DNA from: Roseburia rectibacter
GTDB taxonomy: Bacteria > Bacillota > Clostridia > Lachnospirales > Lachnospiraceae
Reading direction: 5' to 3'
NCBI RefSeq assembly: GCF_014287515.2
Contig: NZ_CP092473.1
Coordinates: forward strand, 360,501 to 424,500
DNA: 64,000 nt
In this document: in pieces, positions 1 to 7,416 of the stretch
Layout: each line of letters opens with the position of its first letter
Numbering within the stretch: position 1 is the first letter of the stretch
The notes under the pieces: generated by a model
Databases searched by the model: none
The model's input: the letters and a program-made list of their open reading frames with translations, nothing else
Told to the model about the DNA's origin: nothing
Position numbers and translations under genes: made by a program

Positions 1-1098
1 ATGGAACTGACAGAGTCCATGTTCCGTTATCTTGCAGAGAAAGTCTGCGGAAGTACAAAGATCAGTTACAATGGCATCGAGATCGATCTTGGCAAGCCAT
101 TTACACGCATGACCATGAACGATGCGATTAAGAAATATACCGGAATTGATTTCGATACTGTAGAAGATGATGCTGCAGCGAAAAAACTTGCAGATGAGCA
201 TCATATTGCATATGAGGAGCGTCATAAGAAGGGTGATATCATCAACCTTTTCTTCGAGGAGTTCTGCGAGAAAGAGCTGATCCAGCCGACCTTCATCATG
301 GATCATCCGATCGAGATCTCTCCGCTTACAAAGAAGAAACCGAGCGATCCTACCAAGGTAGAGCGCTTCGAGCTTTTCATCAATACATGGGAAATGTGTA
401 ATGCATATTCTGAGCTTAACGATCCGGTCGACCAGCGTGAGCGTTTTGCAGCACAGGATGCAAATGCTGCAGCCGGTGATGATGAGGCAGAGCATACAGA
501 CGAAGATTTCTTAAATGCATTAGAGATCGGTATGCCGCCAACAGGTGGTATCGGATACGGAATCGACCGTCTTGTGATGCTGCTTACAGACAGCGCAGCA
601 ATCCGTGACGTTTTACTGTTCCCGACGATGAAGTCTTTAGATGGTGTAAATAAGAAAAATGATGTAAATAATACAGCTTCTGAAGCACCTGAAAAAAATG
701 TAAAAACTGAGTCTGAAAAGATTGATTTTTCTAAGGTAAAGGTAGAGCCTTTATTTGAGGAATTTGTTGATTTTGATACATTCAGCAAGTCAGATTTCCG
801 TGCAGTAAAGGTTAAAGAGTGTGTTGCAGTACCGAAGTCAAAGAAACTGTTACAGTTTACTCTTGATGACGGAACAGGCACAGACAGAACCATTTTAAGC
901 GGTATTCATGCTTACTATGAGCCGGAAGAACTGGTTGGAAAGACTCTTATTGCTATCACAAATCTTCCACCGAGAGCTATGATGGGCATTGACTCTTGCG
1001 GTATGCTCCTCAGTGCTATTCATGAAGAAGAAGGCGAAGAAAAGCTTCATCTTCTGATGGTAGATGACCACATTCCGGCAGGTGCAAAGCTCTATTAA
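1..1098 (+). CDS. lysS: Lysine--tRNA ligase, 3' part, with fused C-terminal tRNA-binding domain
   Basis: Class II lysyl-tRNA synthetase, cut by the window edge; the first codon is an internal methionine. Residues 1-205 are the C-terminal half of the catalytic core: the motif 2/3 region ends in [17 protein letters not shown] and LLFPTMK. A linker (about 205-240, rich in Asn, Lys and Glu) joins it to an EMAP/CsaA-like tRNA-binding domain (about 245-365) with [24 protein letters not shown] and a terminal AGAKLY. Such domains also occur free-standing and at the end of MetRS and raise tRNA affinity. Base composition becomes more AT-rich from about 640, at the linker, which suggests a gene fusion. 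Product call is firm; a complete gene would extend upstream. Confidence 0.93.
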   Translation: MELTESMFRYLAEKVCGSTKISYNGIEIDLGKPFTRMTMNDAIKKYTGIDFDTVEDDAAAKKLADEHHIAYEERHKKGDIINLFFEEFCEKELIQPTFIMDHPIEISPLTKKKPSDPTKVERFELFINTWEMCNAYSELNDPVDQRERFAAQDANAAAGDDEAEHTDEDFLNALEIGMPPTGGIGYGIDRLVMLLTDSAAIRDVLLFPTMKSLDGVNKKNDVNNTASEAPEKNVKTESEKIDFSKVKVEPLFEEFVDFDTFSKSDFRAVKVKECVAVPKSKKLLQFTLDDGTGTDRTILSGIHAYYEPEELVGKTLIAITNLPPRAMMGIDSCGMLLSAIHEEEGEEKLHLLMVDDHIPAGAKLY

Positions 1099-1247
1099 GA
1101 TGATGTAAAGATGTACCGTTTCACCAAATAGACGGGACGTACTTCATTTGATAAAAAACTAAAAAAACAGCGATTTACATCAAACTTACATCAATTGATG
1201 CAGAAATCGGTGCAAGCAAGAAAAAATCGCATAATTAGTGCAATGAG

Positions 1248-1278
1248 TGGGCAATTCCAATCGGAGTTGCCCATTTTT
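1248..1278 (+). terminator. Rho-independent terminator downstream of lysS
   Basis: TGGGCAA (1248-1254) pairs with TTGCCCA (1267-1273) and is followed by five T residues. It lies 150 bp behind lysS. The space before it (1099-1247) holds repeated GATGTAAA/TTTACATC-like words but no gene. Confidence 0.7.
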
Positions 1279-1324
1279 AAAACAAACAGAAATACAAATC
1301 GATATTTGTGGAGGTAAAGAGTGT

Positions 1325-1765
1325 ATGAAAAAGGAACTGCGTATTCTGGTTATTTTAATTGCTGTGTTATTGGTAGGAACAGTAGGTTACTATTTCATGC
1401 CAAAGAAATTCGGTAAGAATGTAAATCCTTCTGAGGTAGACCATATAAATGTGTTCGATGGAAATACAGGAACTGGTTTTACTATCACCGATTCAGAAGA
1501 TATCGAATATATAGTGGCGAATATTCAAGGTATTTCAATGAAAAGAGATGGCATTTCACTTGGAAGAACGGGATACAGTTTTAAAATTAGTTATATAAAC
1601 AGCAACGATAAAGATATCATACCTGTATTTATTCTCAATAGTGATAATACAATTTGTAAAGATCCATTTTTCTATAGATGTGATGGAGGATTATGCTTTG
1701 ATTACTTAAAAGCATGTGAAGAGAAATATAGAACTAATGTAACAGAATCTATAGAAGAAAAATAA
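1325..1765 (+). CDS. Hypothetical membrane-anchored protein
   Basis: 146-residue protein with an N-terminal hydrophobic segment (about residues 5-25, ILVILIAVLLVGTVGYYF) that is a signal anchor or uncleaved signal peptide, followed by an extracytoplasmic domain of mixed beta character with a C-terminal cysteine pair (FYRCDGGLC). The ATG at 1325 is chosen because GGAGG (1310-1314) precedes it by 10 bases; an upstream in-frame start at 1247 lies inside the lysS terminator. AT-rich like the neighbouring accessory DNA. I do not recognise the family. Confidence 0.6.
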   Translation: MKKELRILVILIAVLLVGTVGYYFMPKKFGKNVNPSEVDHINVFDGNTGTGFTITDSEDIEYIVANIQGISMKRDGISLGRTGYSFKISYINSNDKDIIPVFILNSDNTICKDPFFYRCDGGLCFDYLKACEEKYRTNVTESIEEK

Positions 1766-1795
1766 CTTATTGCTGATAAATGTTTTGATGGGGCG

Positions 1796-1906
1796 ATGGT
1801 TTTTACATTGATAATAATGGTAATTATTTTATTGGTTTTGACACCTGTAGGAATTGTTGTAGATAAAAAGATTGAAGCTTATTTTGAAAATAAAAGAGAA
1901 CCTTAA
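1796..1906 (+). CDS. Possible 36-residue membrane peptide
   Basis: Short frame from ATG 1796 made of one strongly hydrophobic helix (IIMVIILLVLTPVGIVV) and a charged tail ending KREP. Single-helix topology and position between two other membrane proteins make it plausible, but the ribosome site is weak (GATGGGG) and nothing else supports it. Confidence 0.25.
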   Translation: MVFTLIIMVIILLVLTPVGIVVDKKIEAYFENKREP

Positions 1907-1943
1907 ATTCAAGTTTGGAGAATTGAGAAAATCGAAGATTGTG

Positions 1944-2390
1944 ATGGTAGATAATATGGAATGGTTTAATGTTTTTGGGCTGATTTTTATTGCAGTCATT
2001 ATGATACCCAATGTTGTATTTGCGATTAAGTGCAAAGATGGATTTGATAATAAGTGGAACAATAAATATGTTGAGGTCACAGAACAAGTAGGGAGATTGG
2101 GTTGTTTCGGATTCATGATAATCAATATTCCGGGAACTTGGTTCGGGTGGTGGTCTGACGAAGCATTTGTACTATATTTGATTGTAGATACCATATTGGT
2201 AATGCTTTATTGTGCTATTTGGATTATATGTTTTAAGAAAAACAGCGTTTTCAGAGCATTAGCACTTTCTATTATTCCTTCAATGTTGTTCTTGTTTAGT
2301 GGGATTATGAGTAGGTCAGTGCTATTGATTATTGCATCAGTATTATTTGCACCAAGTCATATTGTGATTTCATATAAAAATGTAAAATGA
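1944..2390 (+). CDS. Hypothetical multi-pass membrane protein
   Basis: About 148 residues with four predicted hydrophobic helices (residues about 8-25, 50-65, 75-95 and 105-140 of this start). A soluble loop between helices 1 and 2 carries KWNNKYVEVTEQVGRLG. ATG 1944 is preferred because the longer frame opens on a TTG with no ribosome site; ATG 1956 is also possible. Resembles small SdpI-like or uncharacterised immunity-type membrane proteins only in topology. Followed directly by a terminator. Confidence 0.5.
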   Translation: MVDNMEWFNVFGLIFIAVIMIPNVVFAIKCKDGFDNKWNNKYVEVTEQVGRLGCFGFMIINIPGTWFGWWSDEAFVLYLIVDTILVMLYCAIWIICFKKNSVFRALALSIIPSMLFLFSGIMSRSVLLIIASVLFAPSHIVISYKNVK

Positions 2391-2417
2391 TATTTACAAC
2401 TTCCAGTTTGCCAACCT

Positions 2418-2459
2418 GCCCTTTGAGAGAGGAGAAATCCTTTTCTCAAAGGGCTTTTT
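2418..2459 (+). terminator. Rho-independent terminator
   Basis: GCCCTTTGAGA (2418-2428) pairs with TCTCAAAGGGC (2444-2454), followed by TTTTTC. It closes the membrane-protein gene and separates it from the conjugative-element remnant. Confidence 0.8.
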
Positions 2460-2540
2460 CTATTTATACAGATATTCGCAAACTACAAGATAAAGCCAAA
2501 ACTTCATATACTCTAAGCACAAGGAGGTTGAGGTTTGGCT

Positions 2541-2681
2541 ATGAACAACAGTTTAGCAGAAGTACACCCGGAGCTTGTTTCAGAGTGGTCGGAGAAGAAC
2601 TTACCGCTTATCGTGGAACAATCTCGACTTCTTGGAGGTCACAGAATGAAGCGGCAGCAAAGGCTATTGATGCAGACCTGA
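2541..2681 (+). pseudogene. Remnant of a zinc-ribbon/treble-clef protein of conjugative elements
   Basis: A strong site (AAGGAGG near 2521) precedes ATG 2541. The first 23 residues (MNNSLAEVHPELVSEWSEKN then LPL) match the start of the zinc-ribbon proteins common in Firmicute conjugative elements, where cysteine-rich repeats normally follow. Here the frame instead runs into unrelated sequence and stops after 46 codons. A second frame, 2642-2788, is rich in Ala, Glu and Asp and may be the displaced 3' end. I read this as an internal deletion with frame loss. Confidence 0.5.
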
Positions 2682-2801
2682 GCGGACCGGAGGAAGAAAG
2701 AGAAGCTGATGACAGAATGGAATCTGCAGCAATTGTAGCAGAGGATAAAGGTGCTTATCAAGCGGACAGAGAGGGCAGAACACGATAGGAGAGTGAATAA
2801 T

Positions 2802-3419
2802 ATGAGCATAAGAAAAGTGGTCGCAGGACTACTGATTACAGCAGGGATTGCCATTATGGCAGTCCCTTTTTTCTGGCGGGCAACAGGAGAAAAACAGACA
2901 GAACAGCTCATAAGTGAATTTGAGCAGACATTGGAGGATGATTACGATGAAGAAACAGATGTGGAGGAAGAGCAAACCTCCATTAGTGAAGAGGATGAAG
3001 CCATTTTTAAAGAAGGCGGTGTTATCGGTATCATTGAGATACCGGGCATAGATATCCGGTATCCGGTAATGGAAGGAACCACAAGTAAAGTGCTTAATGC
3101 CGGGATCGGTCATATAGAAGAAACAGCAGGGATTGGGGAGAGTGGAAACTGTGTATTGTGCGGTCACAATGGCAGCAGATATGGTACATTTTTTACACCA
3201 CTAAGTCAGATATCCATAGGTGATGAAGTAATGATAACCGACAAAAATGGGCTGAAGCATATCTATGAGGTAACAGAGACAGAGGTAATAAATCCGTATG
3301 ATAACAGCATCAAGACACAGGGTACAGAAAAAGAATTAACTCTTTTTACCTGTTCCCAGAAAGGAACCATGCGTTTTGTGGTCAGGTGCATTTATAAGGA
3401 GGCGGTGATGGATGAATAA
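2802..3419 (+). CDS. Sortase, class D-like
   Basis: 205-residue membrane-anchored transpeptidase. An N-terminal hydrophobic anchor (about residues 5-24) is followed by an acidic linker and a sortase fold (about 65-200). Catalytic residues are visible: His in VLCGHNGSRYG, Cys in LTLFTCSQKG, and Arg in MRFVVRC. GVIGIIEIPGIDIRYPVMEG is the usual family entry motif. ATG 2802 follows GGAGAG. The 3' end overlaps the next gene by 8 bases. In conjugative elements such sortases anchor a cell-wall adhesin; no LPXTG substrate is left here, so the gene is probably orphaned. Confidence 0.85.
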   Translation: MSIRKVVAGLLITAGIAIMAVPFFWRATGEKQTEQLISEFEQTLEDDYDEETDVEEEQTSISEEDEAIFKEGGVIGIIEIPGIDIRYPVMEGTTSKVLNAGIGHIEETAGIGESGNCVLCGHNGSRYGTFFTPLSQISIGDEVMITDKNGLKHIYEVTETEVINPYDNSIKTQGTEKELTLFTCSQKGTMRFVVRCIYKEAVMDE

Positions 3420-3810
3420 GAGATACCGGTTAGGTGAGATAGAAGAGGCAGTATCAGAAATGGAAGAGCTAATCGGGCTTGAGGATGATATTGTTGAGAT
3501 TGATGATGACTTTCAGATAGTTGTAAGCGGCTGGTCTGTGTATGTCGAAAGCCTGAATCTGACACTCAGACAGGGAATAGCCTGTGTATGGGATGCAGAG
3601 GAAGGATTATTTATGCCTGATTTTGATGTGACTATCGTGTATGAGGGGAACATTGAAACACAGGAGTGGCTCTACTACGAGCAGGACGGAATGGTCGTTA
3701 CACTTGGCAACTGGTTAAATGGCAGATTGTCTTGTGAACAGATAGAACAGCTTTGGTGTGAGCTTATCATACCGGAGCAAAACAAAGAACAAAAAGAAAG
3801 CGAGGAATAG
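3412..3810 (+). CDS. Conjugative-element accessory protein, unknown function
   Basis: 132-residue acidic soluble protein with no membrane segment. It begins MNKRYRLGEIEEAVSEMEEL and contains several aromatic-acidic strands (VYEGNIETQEWLYYEQDG). It overlaps the sortase by 8 bases and is 3 bases from the SpoVG-type gene, so the three form one operon. I recognise the arrangement from Tn1549/CTn-like elements but not a named family. Confidence 0.6.
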   Translation: MNKRYRLGEIEEAVSEMEELIGLEDDIVEIDDDFQIVVSGWSVYVESLNLTLRQGIACVWDAEEGLFMPDFDVTIVYEGNIETQEWLYYEQDGMVVTLGNWLNGRLSCEQIEQLWCELIIPEQNKEQKESEE

Positions 3811-3813
3811 CAT

Positions 3814-4503
3814 ATGAAGTATTCAATTAAGGTAAACGAAGTAAGGGCAAAAGAGGGCAGCAACATCAAAGGATTTGCAACAGTAGTATTTGGTGATTCA
3901 TTTAAGATCACCAATATCGCAATCCTTGAGAATAAGGATAAGGGTGAGTTTTTTGTATCAATGCCAAGATACCGCTCCAATAAGCGTGATGAAAGCAATG
4001 GTGTGATCTATAAGGATGTGTGCAATCCTATCACAGCAGAGTTTCGAGAGGAACTCTATACCAATATCCTTGATGCCTATGCAAGAATCAAAGAACCGGA
4101 GAAAGAGGAGACACAGAAGCAGGATAGGACGCAGGAAATGCCGGAGTTTTCCATAACTGTGACACCTTATGAGAGGGAAGGCGGTAACATCAAGGGACTT
4201 GCACGCATTTATTTTGAAAACAGTTTTATCGTAAATAACATCAATATTGTGCAGGGCAAAGAGAAAATCTTTGTATCAATGCCTTCTTATAAGACAAAGC
4301 AGGTGGATGAGCAGGGCAAGCCAATCTATCAGGATGTCTGCTATCCGGTTACAAAGGATTTCAGGGAAAGACTCTATAATGAGATTATTTCAGAATATGA
4401 GAAAGCAAAGGATAAGAGCAACGAAAAGGCGAGGGAGAGTGCCGAGAAACATCATGGCAATCCAGATAAAGAGAAGGACAAAGAGGCAACACCCTTTCGA
4501 TAA
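3814..4503 (+). CDS. Double SpoVG-domain protein of a conjugative element
   Basis: 229 residues holding two tandem SpoVG folds. The first (about 1-85) has NIKGFATVVFGDSFKITNIAI, the second (about 107-190) NIKGLARIYFENSFIVNNI. Each is followed by the typical FVSMP.Y...K/Q, then YKDVCNPIT or YQDVCYPVT and an FRE helix. SpoVG proteins bind nucleic acid; single-domain forms regulate sporulation and cell division. Duplicated copies are common cargo of Firmicute conjugative elements. The tail (200-229) is lysine/glutamate-rich. It is the last intact gene of the element fragment. Confidence 0.85.
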   Translation: MKYSIKVNEVRAKEGSNIKGFATVVFGDSFKITNIAILENKDKGEFFVSMPRYRSNKRDESNGVIYKDVCNPITAEFREELYTNILDAYARIKEPEKEETQKQDRTQEMPEFSITVTPYEREGGNIKGLARIYFENSFIVNNINIVQGKEKIFVSMPSYKTKQVDEQGKPIYQDVCYPVTKDFRERLYNEIISEYEKAKDKSNEKARESAEKHHGNPDKEKDKEATPFR

Positions 4504-4563
4504 TTAGTAATCAGGGTACAGGGGCGGCCAAGGCTGCCCCACTTACAGAATGGAGGAAACAGA

Positions 4564-4656
4564 ATGGATATGGAGGCAGTGATAGTTTCTATCTGGGCAA
4601 GTGCATCTTTTTCCAGTTTTATTGCTTTTTCAGGTCTGGTTTCAAGGGCGGCCTGA
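4564..4656 (+). CDS. Truncated 30-residue membrane peptide at the element junction
   Basis: Good ribosome site (GGAGG 4552-4556) before ATG 4564. The peptide is one hydrophobic helix (AVIVSIWASASFSSFIAFSG) and stops at 4656, 12 bp before the end of the convergent Rrf2 gene. It resembles the first helix of small membrane proteins found behind SpoVG-type genes in conjugative elements, so it is probably the cut-off left part of such a gene. Confidence 0.4.
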   Translation: MDMEAVIVSIWASASFSSFIAFSGLVSRAA

Positions 4657-4668
4657 ATTCTTGATTAG

Positions 4669-5106
4669 TTAAAGTTTTTTAACTTTCCCGATTTTAAAAT
4701 AATACCGGTCAATAATATCCTGCAATGTAATGGATTTCATTTTTTCATCTACCATATTTTGAATTTCATGATAGAAGTCCCCAATAGCGAATTGAATGTT
4801 GATACCGATTCCACAATCCGGATTGGTATCTGTGTCCAGGTGAAGCAGCGGCTTATCGCCCTCTACGGCTCGGTAGATGTCATACATGTTGATTTTATCT
4901 GCCGATTTTGCAAGGGCGGCATTCGCATGACCTTGTGTGTTGACAACAATGCCTGCATTTTTCATGGTTGCCATAAGCTGTCTGACATAAGCCGGGTTTG
5001 TCTTGATACTTTCTGCAATTTTTGTGCTGGAGAGTTGTTCGGCATCTCCAAGCGCAATAAATATAAGAATATGAATGGTGTCACTAAGCTTTGTGGAATA
5101 TTTCAT
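4669..5106 (-). CDS. Rrf2-family transcriptional regulator
   Basis: 145 residues. N-terminal winged helix (about 1-65: KLSDTIHILIFIAL, then STKIAESIKTNPAYVRQLMA) and a C-terminal dimerisation helix. The three cysteines that bind iron-sulfur clusters in IscR or NsrR are missing; only one cysteine (NPDCGIGINIQ, about residue 98) is present, as in thiol-reactive or ligand-sensing relatives. It is divergent from the sirtuin operon that begins 150 bp away and is the obvious candidate regulator of it, possibly in response to redox stress (inference). Confidence 0.88.
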   Translation of the reverse strand: MKYSTKLSDTIHILIFIALGDAEQLSSTKIAESIKTNPAYVRQLMATMKNAGIVVNTQGHANAALAKSADKINMYDIYRAVEGDKPLLHLDTDTNPDCGIGINIQFAIGDFYHEIQNMVDEKMKSITLQDIIDRYYFKIGKVKKL

Positions 5107-5141
5107 TTGTCACCTCGAATTTTTTCTTGCAATTTTTAAAC

Positions 5142-5175
5142 TTACATGATAATATAATTTTAATGCTTGATGTAA
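5142..5175. promoter_or_regulatory. Candidate Rrf2 operator between divergent genes
   Basis: In the AT-rich space between the Rrf2 gene and the sirtuin operon, TTACAT (5142-5147) is inverted as ATGTAA (5170-5175), with TATAAT (5153-5158) between them. The arms are short and the spacing is wide, so this is a weak but positionally sensible operator/promoter candidate. Confidence 0.3.
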
Positions 5176-5259
5176 TTTTAATTTTAACAAGTAAAAAAAT
5201 AAAAGTCAAGCGAAATAAAAAGTGTGGAATCTGATATAAAAAAGGAGATAAAGTGGTGT

Positions 5260-6129
5260 ATGCAAAAGGAGGAACAAGTCAGTTTTCTGGCAGAAAAAAT
5301 CCGTCAGGCAGATGCCGTTTTGATAGGCGGTGGTTCTGGTCTTTCCAGTGCGGCGGGATATAACCATTATCATTGGCTACCCTATATGGAGGAATGTTTA
5401 CAAGATTTCAAGGAGTGGTATGGACTGAAATCTCCCTTTGACGGTTTTTACTACTGTTATTCATCGCCGGAACAACAGTGGGCATATTATGCACGTTACA
5501 TACAAAGTATGTGGGATGCACCTACAGGACAGCCATACTATGACCTGCGTGATATTGTGGCGGAAAAAGAAATCTTTGTTTTAACAACCAATATAGATAT
5601 GCAGTTTGAACGGATTTTTCAGAAAGAAAGGATTTGCGATTATCAAGGTAACATTGGCTATCTTCAATGCAGTCAGCCTTGCCATGACCAAATTTATTCC
5701 AATGTAGAAATGATTCGCAGGATGAACGAAAATATCCGGGGGCTGCGTGTTACTTCCGAGCTTCTGCCAAGATGTAATGAGTGCGGGAGAATCATGGTTC
5801 CCTGGGTAAGGGATGATACATTTTTGGAGGGGAAAGACTGGAGGAAAGGCGTAAGGCGATATGAGAATTTCCTAAAAAAATATCTCATGAATGAAACAGA
5901 TAAGAATGTTGTACTGCTGGAGCTGGGGGTTGGTGAGATGACACCCAGTATTATTAAACTTCCTTTTTGGGAAATGACATACAAAAATGAAAAAGTGTTT
6001 TATGCCTGTCTGAATCAGAAGAAATCCTCAGTTCCAGAGCATATAAGAGACAAAGGCATTTATATAGCAGGAGATTTGGCAGAAACCCTGCGGGATTTAA
6101 AAGAAAACATAGTGGGAAAGGAAATGTGA
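5260..6129 (+). CDS. Class M (macrodomain-linked type) Sir2 protein, copy 1
   Basis: 289 residues, Sir2/Rossmann NAD-binding fold. Visible motifs: GGGSGLSSAAGY at about 23-34 (nucleotide loop), TTNIDMQF at 109-116, and QG at 129-130 where classical sirtuins have the catalytic His-Gly. A four-cysteine zinc module follows (CSQPC near 137-141, RCNECG near 180). The His-to-Gln change and the ICDYQGNIGYLQC context are those of SirTM enzymes, which in staphylococci and streptococci ADP-ribosylate a lipoylated GcvH-like protein. ATG 5260 is preferred over GTG 5224 because AAAGGAG lies 12 bases upstream. First gene of a four-gene operon. Substrate unknown. Confidence 0.8.
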   Translation: MQKEEQVSFLAEKIRQADAVLIGGGSGLSSAAGYNHYHWLPYMEECLQDFKEWYGLKSPFDGFYYCYSSPEQQWAYYARYIQSMWDAPTGQPYYDLRDIVAEKEIFVLTTNIDMQFERIFQKERICDYQGNIGYLQCSQPCHDQIYSNVEMIRRMNENIRGLRVTSELLPRCNECGRIMVPWVRDDTFLEGKDWRKGVRRYENFLKKYLMNETDKNVVLLELGVGEMTPSIIKLPFWEMTYKNEKVFYACLNQKKSSVPEHIRDKGIYIAGDLAETLRDLKENIVGKEM

Positions 6130-6971
6130 TGAAGATGAATGTATATCAAGAGATAAGTCAAATCATCAAAGAAGCAGATGGTATTTTGATTGGAGCCAGT
6201 AATGGTTTGTCTATCGCAGAGGGATATAATATTTTTGCAGATGACGCATGGTTTCAGGAAAATATGGGAGATTTCAGAGAAAAATACGGACTGCGCAGTG
6301 TTTTACACGGATTTTCAGTGCCAATGAAGGTAGAAGAAAAGTGGGCGTTTGTAAGCAGACTTGTTAGGGCAAAAGCTATGCAGGATGAGCCGAGTGAGAT
6401 TATGAAAAACATCTATGCACTAGTAAAGGATAAAGAATATTTCGTAGTAACTTCCAATGCGGAGGATCATTTTGTGCCGGCAGGTTTTGAGGCAGACCGT
6501 GTTTTTGAAATGGAAGGGAAATTAACCCAGATGCGGTGCAAGAACAGATGTCATGACGAGGTCTATCCTAATCAAAAAGCAGTTCTCGCCATGACCGAAG
6601 AGGAAGTAAACGGAAGAGTACCCAAAGAGTTACTGCCGAAATGTCCAAAATGCGGTGGAGATATGGAAGTAAATTGGAGTGAGATGTCCTCGTTTACAGA
6701 AACGAAAAATTGGAAGGAAAAGGCTGCCCGCTATCAAGAATTTATTCAGAAGTTACATGGAAAGAAGCTGGTAATTCTGGAATTTGGCATTGGTTGGAGA
6801 AATCAGATGGTTAAAGCTCCTTTGATGCAGCTTGCAGCAGTAGAACCACAGGCAAGATATATCACATTTAACAAGGGCGAAATTTACATTCCAGAGGAAA
6901 TCAAAGAAAAATCAATCGGTGTGGATGGTAATCTTACGGTAGCGTTAAAGGAAATCAGAAAGGAATTCTAA
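6129..6971 (+). CDS. Class M-like Sir2 protein, copy 2, diverged active site
   Basis: 280 residues, paralogous to the flanking copies. It has GASNGLSIAEGY for the nucleotide loop, TSNAEDHF in place of TTNID, and MEGKLTQMRC in place of HG, so the catalytic position is Glu. The zinc ligands CKNRC and KCPKCG are retained. ATG 6129 overlaps the previous stop by one base, with GAAAGGA upstream, giving translational coupling. Either a different catalytic specificity or a partner subunit; a non-catalytic role is inference. Confidence 0.72.
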   Translation: MKMNVYQEISQIIKEADGILIGASNGLSIAEGYNIFADDAWFQENMGDFREKYGLRSVLHGFSVPMKVEEKWAFVSRLVRAKAMQDEPSEIMKNIYALVKDKEYFVVTSNAEDHFVPAGFEADRVFEMEGKLTQMRCKNRCHDEVYPNQKAVLAMTEEEVNGRVPKELLPKCPKCGGDMEVNWSEMSSFTETKNWKEKAARYQEFIQKLHGKKLVILEFGIGWRNQMVKAPLMQLAAVEPQARYITFNKGEIYIPEEIKEKSIGVDGNLTVALKEIRKEF

Positions 6972-6976
6972 GGAAA

Positions 6977-7372
6977 ATGACAAGAGAAGAAAAAGCAGTA
7001 TATTACAAACATAATGGATTTAATTGCTGTCAGTCGGTTATCAAGGCAATGATCGATTTAGCAGATTCTGATAAGGAAATACTGACGAATGCTGCATCCG
7101 GATTTGCGGTAGGTATGGGAGGTATGGAAGCAACTTGTGGTGCCTTGATTGGAGCAACCATGATGGCGGGAATTGTAAAGCTAGGGAAGAAAAGTGCGAT
7201 GACGGCACGCGAGATATTAAACAAATTTCAGGAATATTCAGGTGCAACCATATGTAAAGACCTAAAGGGAAAGGATACAGGTGTTGTACTCTGTGAATGC
7301 GATGATTGCATTCGCAATGCAATACGGGCTTTTGACGAGGTGTTGCCGATGGAATTAGAAAGTGAAGGATAG
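6977..7372 (+). CDS. C_GCAxxG_C_C family redox protein
   Basis: 131-residue small helical protein with the family cysteine pattern: FNCCQSVIKAM near the N-terminus, then GMGGMEATCGALIGATM (C-G-A-L variant), then ATICKDLKG and CECDDCIRNA. These proteins are common in anaerobes next to oxidoreductases and thiol or metal-handling genes, and are thought to be redox-active or metal-binding. It lies 5 bases behind sirtuin copy 2 and 44 bases before copy 3, so it belongs to the operon. Exact function unknown. Confidence 0.82.
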   Translation: MTREEKAVYYKHNGFNCCQSVIKAMIDLADSDKEILTNAASGFAVGMGGMEATCGALIGATMMAGIVKLGKKSAMTAREILNKFQEYSGATICKDLKGKDTGVVLCECDDCIRNAIRAFDEVLPMELESEG

Positions 7373-7416
7373 ACTAAGTAAGGTAGTTAAAGATATTACA
7401 GTTGTGAGACAGGAGA

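Noticed and set aside
1247..1324. N-terminal extension of the hypothetical protein at 1325
   Set aside because: It would translate the lysS terminator hairpin and lacks a ribosome site; GGAGG at 1310 fits ATG 1325.
2387..2788. A 133-codon plus-strand frame
   Set aside because: It starts inside the terminator at 2418 and is not in the frame of the recognisable zinc-ribbon start at 2541. Only its Ala/Glu-rich end may be a displaced gene fragment.
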